Below are positions 26,186 to 33,633 of a stretch of 35,312 nt of DNA, piece after piece. The DNA lies in assembly GCA_014193395.1 (NCBI GenBank), contig BJHT01000039.1, forward strand, positions 1-35,312. The letters are read 5' to 3'. How positions within the stretch are numbered: position 1 is the stretch's first letter; every line of letters begins with the position of its first letter. This DNA comes from Verrucomicrobiota bacterium. Lineage in GTDB: Bacteria; Verrucomicrobiota; Verrucomicrobiia; Limisphaerales; BJHT01. The notes below the pieces were generated by a model. The model had not been told where the DNA came from and searched no databases. It was given only the letters and a program-made list of their open reading frames with translations. Made by a program: the position numbers and the translations under genes.

Positions 26186-27526
26186 TCACGGCCGGCCTCC
26201 CGCCGTCTCCGTCTCGCCCGTCCTGCGAAAATCCTCGCGGATGACATCCAGCAGATCGAGCTGGCGGATGGTGTTTTGGATGACGGCGTTGTGCGCGCCT
26301 TGAATCCGGTTGCGCAGATCGGCGCGCATTTCGATGCGTCCGCGCTCCTGCACGTAATCCGCCAATGTTTTCCGGTAATCCAACACCAGTCGTGACAGAT
26401 CGCGCGGTGCGTTCCATTGCAGGATTTCGAGCTGGCGGACGGTCTGCGTGAAGACCTGCCGCTGCTGGGGAAAATCCAACTGCATGAGCCCGTCCTGCAG
26501 CCGCAGGTTTTGCCGGCGCGCCAGCTCGCCGCCAGCCGTCGGGGCTTGCACGGCGGTGTGGAGGATTTCATCCAGCCGTTGCAGCGCGATGCTTTGCGTC
26601 CAGTTCATGTGCTGATCGCGCCCGGTGAGATTGATCACCGTGACCGACCACCATTTCTCGATCTCGAGCGCGCTCCGAAAATGCCCGTTGAAGGCCTTCA
26701 GAAAGGCGAGCTGCGGGTTCAGGTAATTGCCGAGTTCGCGCGTGAAATTCACCAGCGCCACATTCCCCCCGGACAGCCGCAGCAGACTGGCCACGAAAAT
26801 CTGCGCCGAATAGCGATGCGTCTCCCAGCCCGCGCCCACCAGTTGCGCATTCGACGGCAGGTTCATGTCCGAAAACGACAGCGCGCCGTGCTGGCGCAGA
26901 TGCGCGCGCGCGACGGCGAAATGATCACGCGGCGTCGTCTCGACCACCAGCACGCGGCGCGGCTCCGGCACCAGCGCCGGGCCGCCGGCGATGAGCACCT
27001 GCGCGGTCAGCCCCTCCACGAGCCACTGCGGCAGGTTCACCACGCGCCCGCCCGATGAGCGGTTGGCCATTTCCTGCAACATCGTGTGCGTGACCGCCGT
27101 CACCAGCCGCGTGCGATCCACCCGCGTCGGCAGCGTGAGTTCATACTGCCAGCCCTGGGAAAAACGGATCGGCTTCAGGATGATTTCCGCCGTCGGCGGA
27201 CCGGCGTGCAGGCGAACATAAACCCGGCCCTGAACCAGGCTCGCCGCCCCCATTTCTTGCAACAACACCTCGCGAATCCGGTCGCAAATGATCGCCAGCG
27301 GCCCCTGCTCCAGCCGCACCAGATTCGTCGCCGTCAACGACGCCGGCGACTCCACCTCCGCCGCCGGCGAGCTTGGCGCAAAGACCACGAACTGCCCCGA
27401 CCGGCTCGTCATCGCCATGCCCGGCTTGAACGGCGTCGCCGCGCGCACGGGAAAACCGCCGGCGAAAAAAAACGCCACGAGCAAGGGCAACATCCTCCAC
27501 CCGCGCATCCGGCCGTCGCTCGTCAT
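26186..27526 (-). CDS. Exported protein with degenerate gluzincin-like motif
   Basis: About 446 residues; no assigned family. From the ATG at 27526 a signal peptide is visible (MLPLLVAFFFAGGFPVRAA near its end). A central stretch reads THTMLQEMANR and then LPQWLVEGLTAQ. In gluzincin proteases of the peptidase-MA kind this spacing is HExxH followed by LPxWLxEG; here the first His is kept, the catalytic Glu is Thr, the second His is Gln, and the later Glu remains. A dead-protease or scaffold role is therefore likely (inference). Starts at 27508 and 27493 are possible; one at 27586, 7 bases after the FmdB stop with GAGG nearby, would give an unusually long Arg-rich leader. It probably shares a transcript with the FmdB gene. 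Confidence 0.7.
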   Translation of the reverse strand: MTSDGRMRGWRMLPLLVAFFFAGGFPVRAATPFKPGMAMTSRSGQFVVFAPSSPAAEVESPASLTATNLVRLEQGPLAIICDRIREVLLQEMGAASLVQGRVYVRLHAGPPTAEIILKPIRFSQGWQYELTLPTRVDRTRLVTAVTHTMLQEMANRSSGGRVVNLPQWLVEGLTAQVLIAGGPALVPEPRRVLVVETTPRDHFAVARAHLRQHGALSFSDMNLPSNAQLVGAGWETHRYSAQIFVASLLRLSGGNVALVNFTRELGNYLNPQLAFLKAFNGHFRSALEIEKWWSVTVINLTGRDQHMNWTQSIALQRLDEILHTAVQAPTAGGELARRQNLRLQDGLMQLDFPQQRQVFTQTVRQLEILQWNAPRDLSRLVLDYRKTLADYVQERGRIEMRADLRNRIQGAHNAVIQNTIRQLDLLDVIREDFRRTGETETAGGRP

Positions 27527-27592
27527 TCCGCCGACGCACCGGCCGCGCGCCGCGCGCTGCGGACTTCGGGACGACCGGGCGTGCATGGCACC

Positions 27593-28009
27593 TCAACTCT
27601 TGGAACTGGCCGGCTTGGCCGGCTTGGCCTCCGTCTTCTTCGCGCTGGCCGCGCTGCCCCCGCCGCTGCTGGCACTGGACGACGCCTCCTTTTTCGCTCC
27701 GCCCGAACTCTCGCCCCCGCCGGATGCGCCTTCCTTTTTCGCCCCGCCCGAGCTTTCGCCACCGCCCCCCGCCGAGTCCTTTTTCGCCGACGCCTTGTAG
27801 TTCTCGCTCCGGTAATCGGTGATGTAAAAACCGGTGCCCTTGAACAGCAGCCCCGCCCCGCCGCTGATGGCGCGCTTCACCTTGCCCTTGCCCCATTTCT
27901 TCATCCCGCACAGCTCCTTCGGACACGTCGTGACCGCCGCGGCGGACATCGGTTGAACCAGTTCAAAGTGGTGGTCGCATTTCGCGCAGGAGTATTCGTA
28001 GGTGGGCAT
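27593..28009 (-). CDS. FmdB-family zinc-ribbon protein with repetitive tail
   Basis: 138 residues. The N-terminal FmdB/CxxC regulatory domain begins MPTYEYSCAKCDHHFEL and has zinc-ribbon cysteines C8, C11, C29 and C34, then the family segment GLLFKGTGFYITDYRSENY (about 53-71). The C-terminal half is low complexity, rich in Gly, Ser, Ala and Lys, with a near-exact direct repeat GGGESSGGAKKE at residues 82-93 and 97-108 (about 27686-27766). The family was named from a putative regulator of formamidase; its function is largely unknown. It is the first gene of a likely pair with the exported protein downstream. Confidence 0.9.
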   Translation of the reverse strand: MPTYEYSCAKCDHHFELVQPMSAAAVTTCPKELCGMKKWGKGKVKRAISGGAGLLFKGTGFYITDYRSENYKASAKKDSAGGGGESSGGAKKEGASGGGESSGGAKKEASSSASSGGGSAASAKKTEAKPAKPASSKS

Positions 28010-28106
28010 AAATAGTTGGCTACTGTGACGCGACTAGAACACGCGCTGCATCCACCCGTCAAGATACGCCGCCGGAACCGGGCGCGCCGACGCAGCCCGA
28101 CACGGC

Positions 28107-28240
28107 CCGGAGTGCGGCCGTCCCCGGCCGCAGCGACGTCCGCATGGAACGAAAGCGTCCGACCAATCCAACGCTCTCTTCGCACATCCCATTTCTGCGG
28201 CGTGAACGCCACGCTCCCGGCGCAGCCGCGCGCGGCTCCC
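28107..28240. repeat. Palindrome-ended element, GGAG type
   Basis: The left end CCCGGAGTGCGG leads into hairpin GCGGCCGTCCCCGGCCGC (28114-28131) and then AGCGACGTCCG. The right end near 28221-28239 carries palindrome AGCCGCGCGCGGCT (28224-28237) followed by CC, the complement of GGAG plus palindrome. A half copy of the left end is at 34542-34580, and a related full element is at 32159-32270. It directly abuts the GCAGG-type element to its right. Confidence 0.65.
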
Positions 28241-28396
28241 GTACCGCAGGTTTCCAAACCTGCTGTGTCGCGGGTTTCCAAACCCGCGAGCCATCCGACC
28301 ACCCGCAACGCCCCGGCATGTCGCACGCGCCCCGAATGCCGCTGCCCCCGCCGATTTGGAAATCGGCGATACAGCAGGTTTGGAAACCTGCGCCAC
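28240..28396. repeat. Palindrome-ended inverted-repeat element, GCAGG type, second copy
   Basis: Four palindromes in order: GCAGGTTTCCAAACCTGC (28246-28263), GCGGGTTTCCAAACCCGC (28270-28287), GCCGATTTGGAAATCGGC (28350-28367) and GCAGGTTTGGAAACCTGC (28374-28391). The outer two are inverted copies, the inner two differ in stem but keep the TTTCCAAA or TTTGGAAA centre, and the core between them is about 60 bases. The arrangement matches 5830-5951. The remaining bases to the next gene (28397-28519) hold no gene. Confidence 0.9.
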
Positions 28397-28519
28397 GCTG
28401 GCCGAGCGCGGACGCGCCCGCCGCGCCGCCCTGCTTTACATTTCACGCCCCGCCAGCGAGCCTCCCGCCAGCCCCCTTCTGGTCGGCAGCATCCGCTCTC
28501 GCCGTGGGGAAATCAGCGT

Positions 28520-29533
28520 ATGTCTTTTCAAGCAGCCACCGTCCTTCGCCGCCCGTCCCGCTGCTTTTCACCAGCGCTGGCGGGGCTGCTGGCTTGGTTG
28601 CTCCTCTCCGCCTCCCCGCCCCGCGCGAACGCCGCGGCCACCGCCGTCGTTGCCACCACGAACACCGCGGCCGCCACCCCCACAGCGACGCTCGCGAAGA
28701 CGAACGCCTGGCCCACCGCCGAGTTCCTCGTCGAACGCGTCGTCGAGCGCTCGGCATGGAACGAAACCCAGCAGATTCGCAACCGCTACAGCTTCACCCG
28801 CCGTCACATCACCGACGAACTCACCGACAAAGGCCTGCTGAAGGACCGCAAAGACCGCGTGTACGAAGCCACCCCCATCGGTGGCGTCAGCCACTCGCGC
28901 CTCGTGCTCAAGGACGGCCAGCCGCTCTCCGCCAAGGAGGCGAAAAAAGAGGCCGAGAAAGAACAGAAAGCCTGGGAAGCCTCGACCACCGGTTTGCAGC
29001 AACCCATCACGCCCGACAAAGGCCGCAGCATCAATCACGACCTCGTGCAGCGCTTCCATTTCGAGGTCATCGGCGAAGAGCTGTTCCGTGGCCGCCGCTC
29101 CTACGTGCTCACGATGGAACCCAAGTCCCGCGATCTGCCGGTGAAACAATTGCAGGACAATTTTTTCAACAAACTCGGCGGCAAAGTCTGGATCGACGCC
29201 GCGGACTACGAGGTCGCCAAAGCCGAGATTTCCCTGCGCGAGAAAGTCCCGATCCTCCTGAACCTGATCGGCGCGATGAACAAGTTCACCATCCACTTCC
29301 GCAAACAACGCCTCCCCGAGGGCGTGTGGCTCACCGACCGTTCCTGGGTCGATCTCGAGACGCGCAAACTCATGCTCAACTCCCACGTCAACCACCTCCT
29401 CGAATGGCGCGACTTCAAACTCGTCGGCCCCGCCCCGACCAACTTCGTCCCCACGTCAGCCACGCCCGCGCGCGCGCCCTCGCCGTCACCCACGCCCGCG
29501 CCCGGCCCACCTGTGACGCCCCCCAAACCGTGA
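28520..29533 (+). CDS. Exported LolA-like protein
   Basis: 337 residues. An N-terminal signal peptide (about 1-38, hydrophobic core LAGLLAWLLLSA, cleavage near ANA-A) sends it across the membrane. The mature part starts with a Thr/Ala-rich linker; then from about residue 70 to 320 it resembles outer-membrane-lipoprotein-sorting (LolA/LolB-like) folds, notably VWIDAADYEVAKAEISL and the following FRKQRLPEGVWL beta strands. These half-barrel proteins carry lipids or lipoproteins. The C-terminus is a Pro/Thr-rich tail. The ATG at 28520 has GGGGA nine bases upstream; the frame stays open to 28016, but that part crosses dispersed repeats. The stop overlaps a possible GTG start of the next gene as GTGA. 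Confidence 0.78.
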   Translation: MSFQAATVLRRPSRCFSPALAGLLAWLLLSASPPRANAAATAVVATTNTAAATPTATLAKTNAWPTAEFLVERVVERSAWNETQQIRNRYSFTRRHITDELTDKGLLKDRKDRVYEATPIGGVSHSRLVLKDGQPLSAKEAKKEAEKEQKAWEASTTGLQQPITPDKGRSINHDLVQRFHFEVIGEELFRGRRSYVLTMEPKSRDLPVKQLQDNFFNKLGGKVWIDAADYEVAKAEISLREKVPILLNLIGAMNKFTIHFRKQRLPEGVWLTDRSWVDLETRKLMLNSHVNHLLEWRDFKLVGPAPTNFVPTSATPARAPSPSPTPAPGPPVTPPKP

Positions 29534-30396
29534 TCTTCCCCACCTCCGCGCCCGCCACTTTTTCAAATCCTAAAATCCTGAAACCCACATCCCCCTTGTA
29601 CCTCCCCTCCACCCTGCCCCTCACATCCTTTTTCCTCGCGGGCTGCTGCTGCTGCACCGGCCCCGCGAAAAAAACGGCCATGCAACCGCCCGCCGCCGCC
29701 ACGGCCGCGCCCACCGTCGCGACCTATTCGATCGTCGCCTTCGATCCCGCGACCGGCGATCTCGGCGTCGCCGTTCAGAGCAAGTTCTTCGGCGTCGGCA
29801 GCGTCGTGCCATGGGCCAGGGCCGGCGTCGGCGCCATCGCCACCCAGGCCGAGGCCAACGTCACCTACGGCCCCGACGGTCTGCGCCTCCTCGCCGCCGG
29901 CAAGAATCCGCGCCAAGTCGTCGAGATCCTCACCGAGACCGATCCGCGCAAGGAAGTCCGCCAGTTTGGAATCGTCGATGCCCGCGGTAACACCGCCGCC
30001 TACACCGGGACCAAATGCAACGACTACGCCGGTCATTTCGCGGGCAAAAACTTCGCCGTCCAGGGCAACATCCTCGCCGGTGAGGCCGTGATCAAAGCCA
30101 TGGAAACCGCCTACGTCGCCGCACTGAAGAAACCCGACACCGAACTGGGCGACTGGCTCGTCGCCGCCCTCGACGCTGCGGAAAAAGCCGGCGGCGACAA
30201 GCGCGGCCGCCAGTCCGCCGCCCTCCTAGTCGTCCGCGAAAACAGCGGTTACGGCCGCGCCAACGACCGCTACATCGACCTCCGCGTCGAGGACCACGCC
30301 GAGCCGATCCAGGAACTCGCCCGCCTCGTCGAGATGCACAAACGCTTCTACCCCGCCGCCCACCGCAACCGCCCCCAACGCGCCCCCACCGAGTAA
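29530..30396 (+). CDS. DUF1028 family protein, probable lipoprotein
   Basis: The DUF1028 domain runs from ATYSIVAFDPATGDLGVAVQ to about residue 265, including SKFFGVGSVVPWARAGVGA and QAEANVTYGPDGL. The family belongs to the Ntn-hydrolase fold group as I recall it; members usually start with MT(F/Y)SIV, so that Thr is the candidate nucleophile. Using the GTG at 29530 (overlapping the previous stop as GTGA) gives 288 residues with a leader ending in the lipobox LAGC followed by more cysteines, so it may be a lipoprotein. The alternative ATG at 29680 gives a 238-residue cytoplasmic form without it. I favour the GTG because the lipobox would otherwise be a coincidence, but the start is unproven. 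Confidence 0.78.
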   Translation: MIFPTSAPATFSNPKILKPTSPLYLPSTLPLTSFFLAGCCCCTGPAKKTAMQPPAAATAAPTVATYSIVAFDPATGDLGVAVQSKFFGVGSVVPWARAGVGAIATQAEANVTYGPDGLRLLAAGKNPRQVVEILTETDPRKEVRQFGIVDARGNTAAYTGTKCNDYAGHFAGKNFAVQGNILAGEAVIKAMETAYVAALKKPDTELGDWLVAALDAAEKAGGDKRGRQSAALLVVRENSGYGRANDRYIDLRVEDHAEPIQELARLVEMHKRFYPAAHRNRPQRAPTE

Positions 30397-30428
30397 CGCC
30401 ACCCGCCGCCCGCCACGGGCCGGGAAAA

Positions 30429-30510
30429 CTCCCGCAGATTCAGGGCGACCACAGACTAAATTCCCCATCTGTGGTCGCCCTGAATCTGCGGGAGATCTAG
30501 GCCTTTTTTT
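30429..30510 (+). terminator. 26-bp perfect inverted repeat followed by a T tract
   Basis: Arms 30429-30454 and 30469-30494 are perfect inverted copies of 26 bases (starting CTCCCGCAGATTCAGGGC) around a 14-base loop. Seven T residues follow at 30504-30510, nine bases after the stem. It lies 33 bases past the DUF1028 stop and could end that transcript, though the stem is much longer than usual and it may instead be a small repeat element. Confidence 0.65.
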
Positions 30511-30984
30511 CCTCCCTGACCCGCGTCCAGAATTGGCGGCGGAAGCTATTATCGATCCAGCCCGCAAGGGGGATTGGCCAACGGGGAATGACAAACCATG
30601 TCCCCATTCGTCTGCCCCCATTCGTCTGCCAAAATCCGGCGATTCCTGGTCCCACCGCGAGCGCCCTCAGTCATCGGTCGGACCTTTCCAAGCACTGTCC
30701 GAACGCTCCGCCGCGCTCCCCGAGTGTCCCACTTTGGGGCAGTTGGTTCAGTGCAACGGTCATGCCGGAAATCGGCCTCACCGTTCCTCCGCACTACCCG
30801 CAGGTTACCCGTCCGTACGGCGACGGCGGCGCAAACCACTTGCGCCTCAACCCTTCCGGCCCCCCTGCCGATAGCTTGCGTTGACGCCCGCAGGGTGCGG
30901 ACGCACGGACGGAGATTCCCTAATCCGTTCCCTCTGCCCGCCACGGCAAGCAGCCTGCTAGAGAGGAGATGGGAGCTAGTACGA
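30511..30984. other. Intergenic region before the pseudopilin genes
   Basis: About 470 bases without a gene. It holds a paired GGCAG..AATG repeat on the minus strand at 30600-30630 (visible on the plus strand as CCCCATTCGTCTGCC twice). Overlapping open frames here have no family signature. The ribosome site of the next gene (GAGGAG and GGGAG, 30963-30975) lies at the right end. Confidence 0.5.
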
Positions 30985-31452
30985 ATGAAAACCCGCAGAC
31001 AACCAAACCCGTCGCCGGCCAACGCCGTCGCCGCGTTCTCGCTCATCGAGGTGCTGACCGCGCTTGGGTTGGTGGGGATTCTATTCCTGTCCGTGTACAC
31101 GGGCCTCGGCACGGGCTTCGCGGTGATCGGCGTCGCACGGGAGAACTTGCGCGCCACGCAGGTGATGCAGGAGAAACTGGAGACGCTCCGCCTGTATAGC
31201 TGGGACCAGATCAACTCGAACGGCTTCATTCCGAAAACCTTCACCGCTCCCTATCAGCCGGGCGGCGGAACCAACTCCGGGCTCATTTACAGCGGGACAC
31301 TCACGCTCACCAATTTCCCCGGCACCGAAAGCTACTGCACCAACCTGCGCCTGGTGACCGTTGAGCTGAAGTGGACCTCGGGCTCGGCGCCCCGCACGCG
31401 GCAGATGCAAACGGCGGTCTCGCGGTATGGATTGCAAAATTACATCTACTAG
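30985..31452 (+). CDS. Type IV pilin-like / pseudopilin protein
   Basis: 155 residues with a class III prepilin signal: a basic leader (MKTRRQ...) then AAFSLIEVLTALGLVGILFL, where the residue before the mature Phe is Ala instead of the usual Gly and the Glu at mature position 5 is kept. The hydrophobic helix would anchor it in the membrane before assembly; the rest is a small globular head with a Cys in SYCTNLRLV. Such minor pseudopilins prime or tip pili or type II secretion pseudopili; which one cannot be said because no assembly ATPase, PilC/GspF or secretin gene is in the window. It is followed by a 26-base overlap with the next pilin-like gene. Confidence 0.85.
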   Translation: MKTRRQPNPSPANAVAAFSLIEVLTALGLVGILFLSVYTGLGTGFAVIGVARENLRATQVMQEKLETLRLYSWDQINSNGFIPKTFTAPYQPGGGTNSGLIYSGTLTLTNFPGTESYCTNLRLVTVELKWTSGSAPRTRQMQTAVSRYGLQNYIY

Positions 31453-31969
31453 GCGACGCGCCCGCCGCGGCTTCACGCTCATCGAACTGCTGATCGCCAC
31501 CGGGACCGGCTCGATCCTGCTGGCGGCGTTGGCAATCGTGGTCTTCCACGCCTCGCGCAGTGTCGCCGCGCTTTCCAATTACGTGGACCTCGATCGCATG
31601 AGCCGCCAGACCCTCGACCGCATGGCACTGGAGATCCGCCAGGCCGACTCTGTGACCGCCTATCGCACCAATGAAATCTCCTTTGCCTACAACGGCGGCA
31701 CCCTGACCTATACCTACGATACCACCGGCAAGAAACTAACCCGCACTTACGGCGCGCAAACGGACACACTGCTCAAAGAGTGTGACAGTCTCACCTTCTC
31801 CATCTACCAACGGAACCCGATCGGCGGCACCTATGATGTCTATCCCACCGCGACCACCGCGACCGCCAAGCTGGTCCAACTCACCTGGACCTGCTCGCGC
31901 AAAATCCTCGGCCAGGCCGTAAACACCGAAAGCGTGCAGTCCGCCAAGCTCGTCCTGCGCAAACAGTAG
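31427..31969 (+). CDS. PilW/GspJ-like minor pseudopilin
   Basis: 180 residues. The leader RRRARRG precedes FTLIELLIATGTGSILLAAL, a canonical G/F prepilin peptidase site with Glu5. The globular part (about 45-180) is beta-rich, with the segment MSRQTLDRMALEIRQADSV that in PilW- and GspJ-like proteins follows the anchor helix. Two Cys in the C-terminal half could form a disulphide. The start ATG lies 26 bases inside the preceding gene, so translation of the two is probably coupled. It should be processed by the same peptidase as its neighbour. Confidence 0.88.
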   Translation: MDCKITSTRRRARRGFTLIELLIATGTGSILLAALAIVVFHASRSVAALSNYVDLDRMSRQTLDRMALEIRQADSVTAYRTNEISFAYNGGTLTYTYDTTGKKLTRTYGAQTDTLLKECDSLTFSIYQRNPIGGTYDVYPTATTATAKLVQLTWTCSRKILGQAVNTESVQSAKLVLRKQ

Positions 31970-32158
31970 TTATCCGGCCGGAAAAGGTTGTAACTAAGAA
32001 ACCCTAGGACTTACTCCAATCGACACGGATGAAAACCAACTCTCTCCGCCCAACTTACGGAGTAGGTTCCCGGCACGTAAGTTCAACTTTCTCGTCCTCC
32101 CCCGTCCGTGTGTATTCGTCCGACAATTCCACGGAGTGCCCCGGTGCTTTGAAACGAT
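31970..32158. other. Intergenic region between pseudopilin genes
   Basis: No gene. It contains CACGGATGAAAACC near 32024 and GTCCGTGTGTATTCGTCC near 32104, words of a kind often seen in dispersed repeats of this group, and it runs into the GGAG-type element at 32159. Confidence 0.4.
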
Positions 32159-32270
32159 CGGAGCGCGGGCGGTCCCCGCCCGCAGCGGCCGCAAGCCCGC
32201 GACCGAGTCTGAAATTTGAAGCGCCCCGGCTCCGATGTCGCCGCTGCGACCGGGGACCGGTCGCGCTCCG
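32159..32270. repeat. Palindrome-ended inverted-repeat element, GGAG type
   Basis: The left end CGGAGCGCGGGCGGTCCCC contains hairpin GCGGGCGGTCCCCGCCCGC (32165-32183) followed by AGCGGC. The right end holds GCGACCGGGGACCGGTCGC (32246-32264) and closes GCTCCG, so the two ends are inverted copies GGAGCGCG-hairpin-CAGCGGC with different stem sequence. Compensating changes in both arms of the stems suggest the folding is what is kept. The core is about 60 bases. Confidence 0.85.
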
Positions 32271-32325
32271 CCTGGGCTGCGGCTCCGCCGCGCTGTATTT
32301 ATCCGTAATTAAACTCTGCCTTTAG

Positions 32326-32331
32326 GAGTTA
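32326..32331 (+). promoter_or_regulatory. Ribosome binding site of the PilX-like gene
   Basis: TTTAGGAGTT directly precedes the ATG at 32331. Clear ribosome sites are rare in this window, so it is a good sign for this start. Confidence 0.7.
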
Positions 32332-33605
32332 TGAAAATCCGCGTCTCCACCGAATCCGGCAGCGTGCTCGGCACCTGTCTCTGCACGGTCGCGATCATGG
32401 GCATCACCATCGCGGCCTATCTCGATCTGGTGAGCGCGCAGAACGCCTCGGTGGCCCGGTCGCAATCGTGGAACGCCACCATTCCCATCATCGAGGCCGG
32501 GATCGAGGAGGCGCTGGCGCATCTCTACCAGAACAGCACCAATCTCGCCGTGGACGGGTGGGCCTTGTCCGGCGGGAACTACTGCAAATTCCGCTCCGTC
32601 GCGAATGGCTGGGCCTTTGTGACCATTTCCAATATCAATCCGCCGGTCATCTACTCGCGCGGCTTTTCGCCCGTGCCGCTCAAGTCCGGCACCTATGTGG
32701 ACCGCCTCGTGCGCGTGAAAACACAGGGCAACAATATGTTTTCCAAAGGCTTGTTGACCAAGGGCCAGATTACCCTCAACGGCAATGGTCTGGTGGACAG
32801 TTTCGACTCGACCAATCCGGCCTACAGCACCAACGGCGCTTACACCGCCAGCAAGCGGAAGGCGACCGCAGGTGTCGCCAGCAACGCCGGCTTGGTCAAC
32901 ATCCTGCTCACAGGCAACAGTTCGATCTATGGCAACGTGGCCACCGGCCCGGGCGGCACCATCGGCGTGGGTGCCAATGGCAAAGTCGGCGACCTCGCCT
33001 GGATGGCCGATGGCACCAAGACCGGCATCCAACCGGGCGCGTCGAAGGATGACATGAACGTCGCCTTTCTGGATGTCGTCGCGCCCTTCACCGTAGGCTC
33101 GCCAATGGGAGGGGCCTCCGGCTATCAATATGTCGCCAGCAGCAGCGGCAACTATCAGATTGCCGGTCTTACCGGTAGTCTCTGGGTTAAATCCAATGTC
33201 AACGCCGTGATTCTGATCGACGGCGACATCAATCTTACCGGCCAGAAGAAAATACAGATTGATCCCGGCGGCAGCCTGCAGATTTACATGAAAGGCGCCT
33301 CGGCAAAAATCGCCGGCAACGGCGTGGTCAACCAGTCCGGCAGCGCGACCAATTTCTTCTATTGGGGGCTGCCTACGAACACGGAACTAACTGTCAGCGG
33401 CAATGGCGCTTTCAAAGGGGTCATCTACGCCCCGCAGGCAGACTTTACGATGAATGGCGGCGGCAACAACACCGAGGACATCGTCGGCGCGAGTGTCTCC
33501 AACACCGCCACGATCAACGGCCATTTCCAGTTTCACTACGATGAAAACATCGGGCGATTGAACATGGGCCGCGGATATGTGGCGATTTCGTGGGATGAAT
33601 TGTAG
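32331..33605 (+). CDS. PilX-like membrane-anchored protein with repeat-rich passenger
   Basis: 424 residues. The N-terminus (about 9-35, GSVLGTCLCTVAIMGITIAA) is a hydrophobic anchor like PilX-type minor pilins but lacks the conserved Glu5. After a short helical part (SIIEAG-like IPIIEAGIEEALAHL), the passenger from about residue 140 has many Gly/Asn turns and alternating short strands (for example LTKGQITLNGNGLVDSF, NSSIYGNVATGPGG, GNGAFKGVIYAPQADF), suggesting a beta-solenoid like those in bacterial adhesion or bactofilin-type proteins. Similar passenger sequences occur in uncharacterised planctomycete and verrucomicrobial proteins. With the two pseudopilin genes upstream it probably forms a surface structure, perhaps as a tip or adhesin (inference). 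Confidence 0.75.
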   Translation: MKIRVSTESGSVLGTCLCTVAIMGITIAAYLDLVSAQNASVARSQSWNATIPIIEAGIEEALAHLYQNSTNLAVDGWALSGGNYCKFRSVANGWAFVTISNINPPVIYSRGFSPVPLKSGTYVDRLVRVKTQGNNMFSKGLLTKGQITLNGNGLVDSFDSTNPAYSTNGAYTASKRKATAGVASNAGLVNILLTGNSSIYGNVATGPGGTIGVGANGKVGDLAWMADGTKTGIQPGASKDDMNVAFLDVVAPFTVGSPMGGASGYQYVASSSGNYQIAGLTGSLWVKSNVNAVILIDGDINLTGQKKIQIDPGGSLQIYMKGASAKIAGNGVVNQSGSATNFFYWGLPTNTELTVSGNGAFKGVIYAPQADFTMNGGGNNTEDIVGASVSNTATINGHFQFHYDENIGRLNMGRGYVAISWDEL

Positions 33606-33633
33606 CGACCACGACGCGAAGGCCGGACTAGAA

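Noticed and set aside
5830-28396. CRISPR array formed by the palindromic repeats
   Set aside because: Copies are kilobases apart with no regular spacers, and no cas gene is present.
28016-28519. N-terminal extensions of the LolA-like and DUF1028 frames
   Set aside because: They cross two palindromic repeat elements and do not resemble protein; the signal peptide and ribosome site support 28520.
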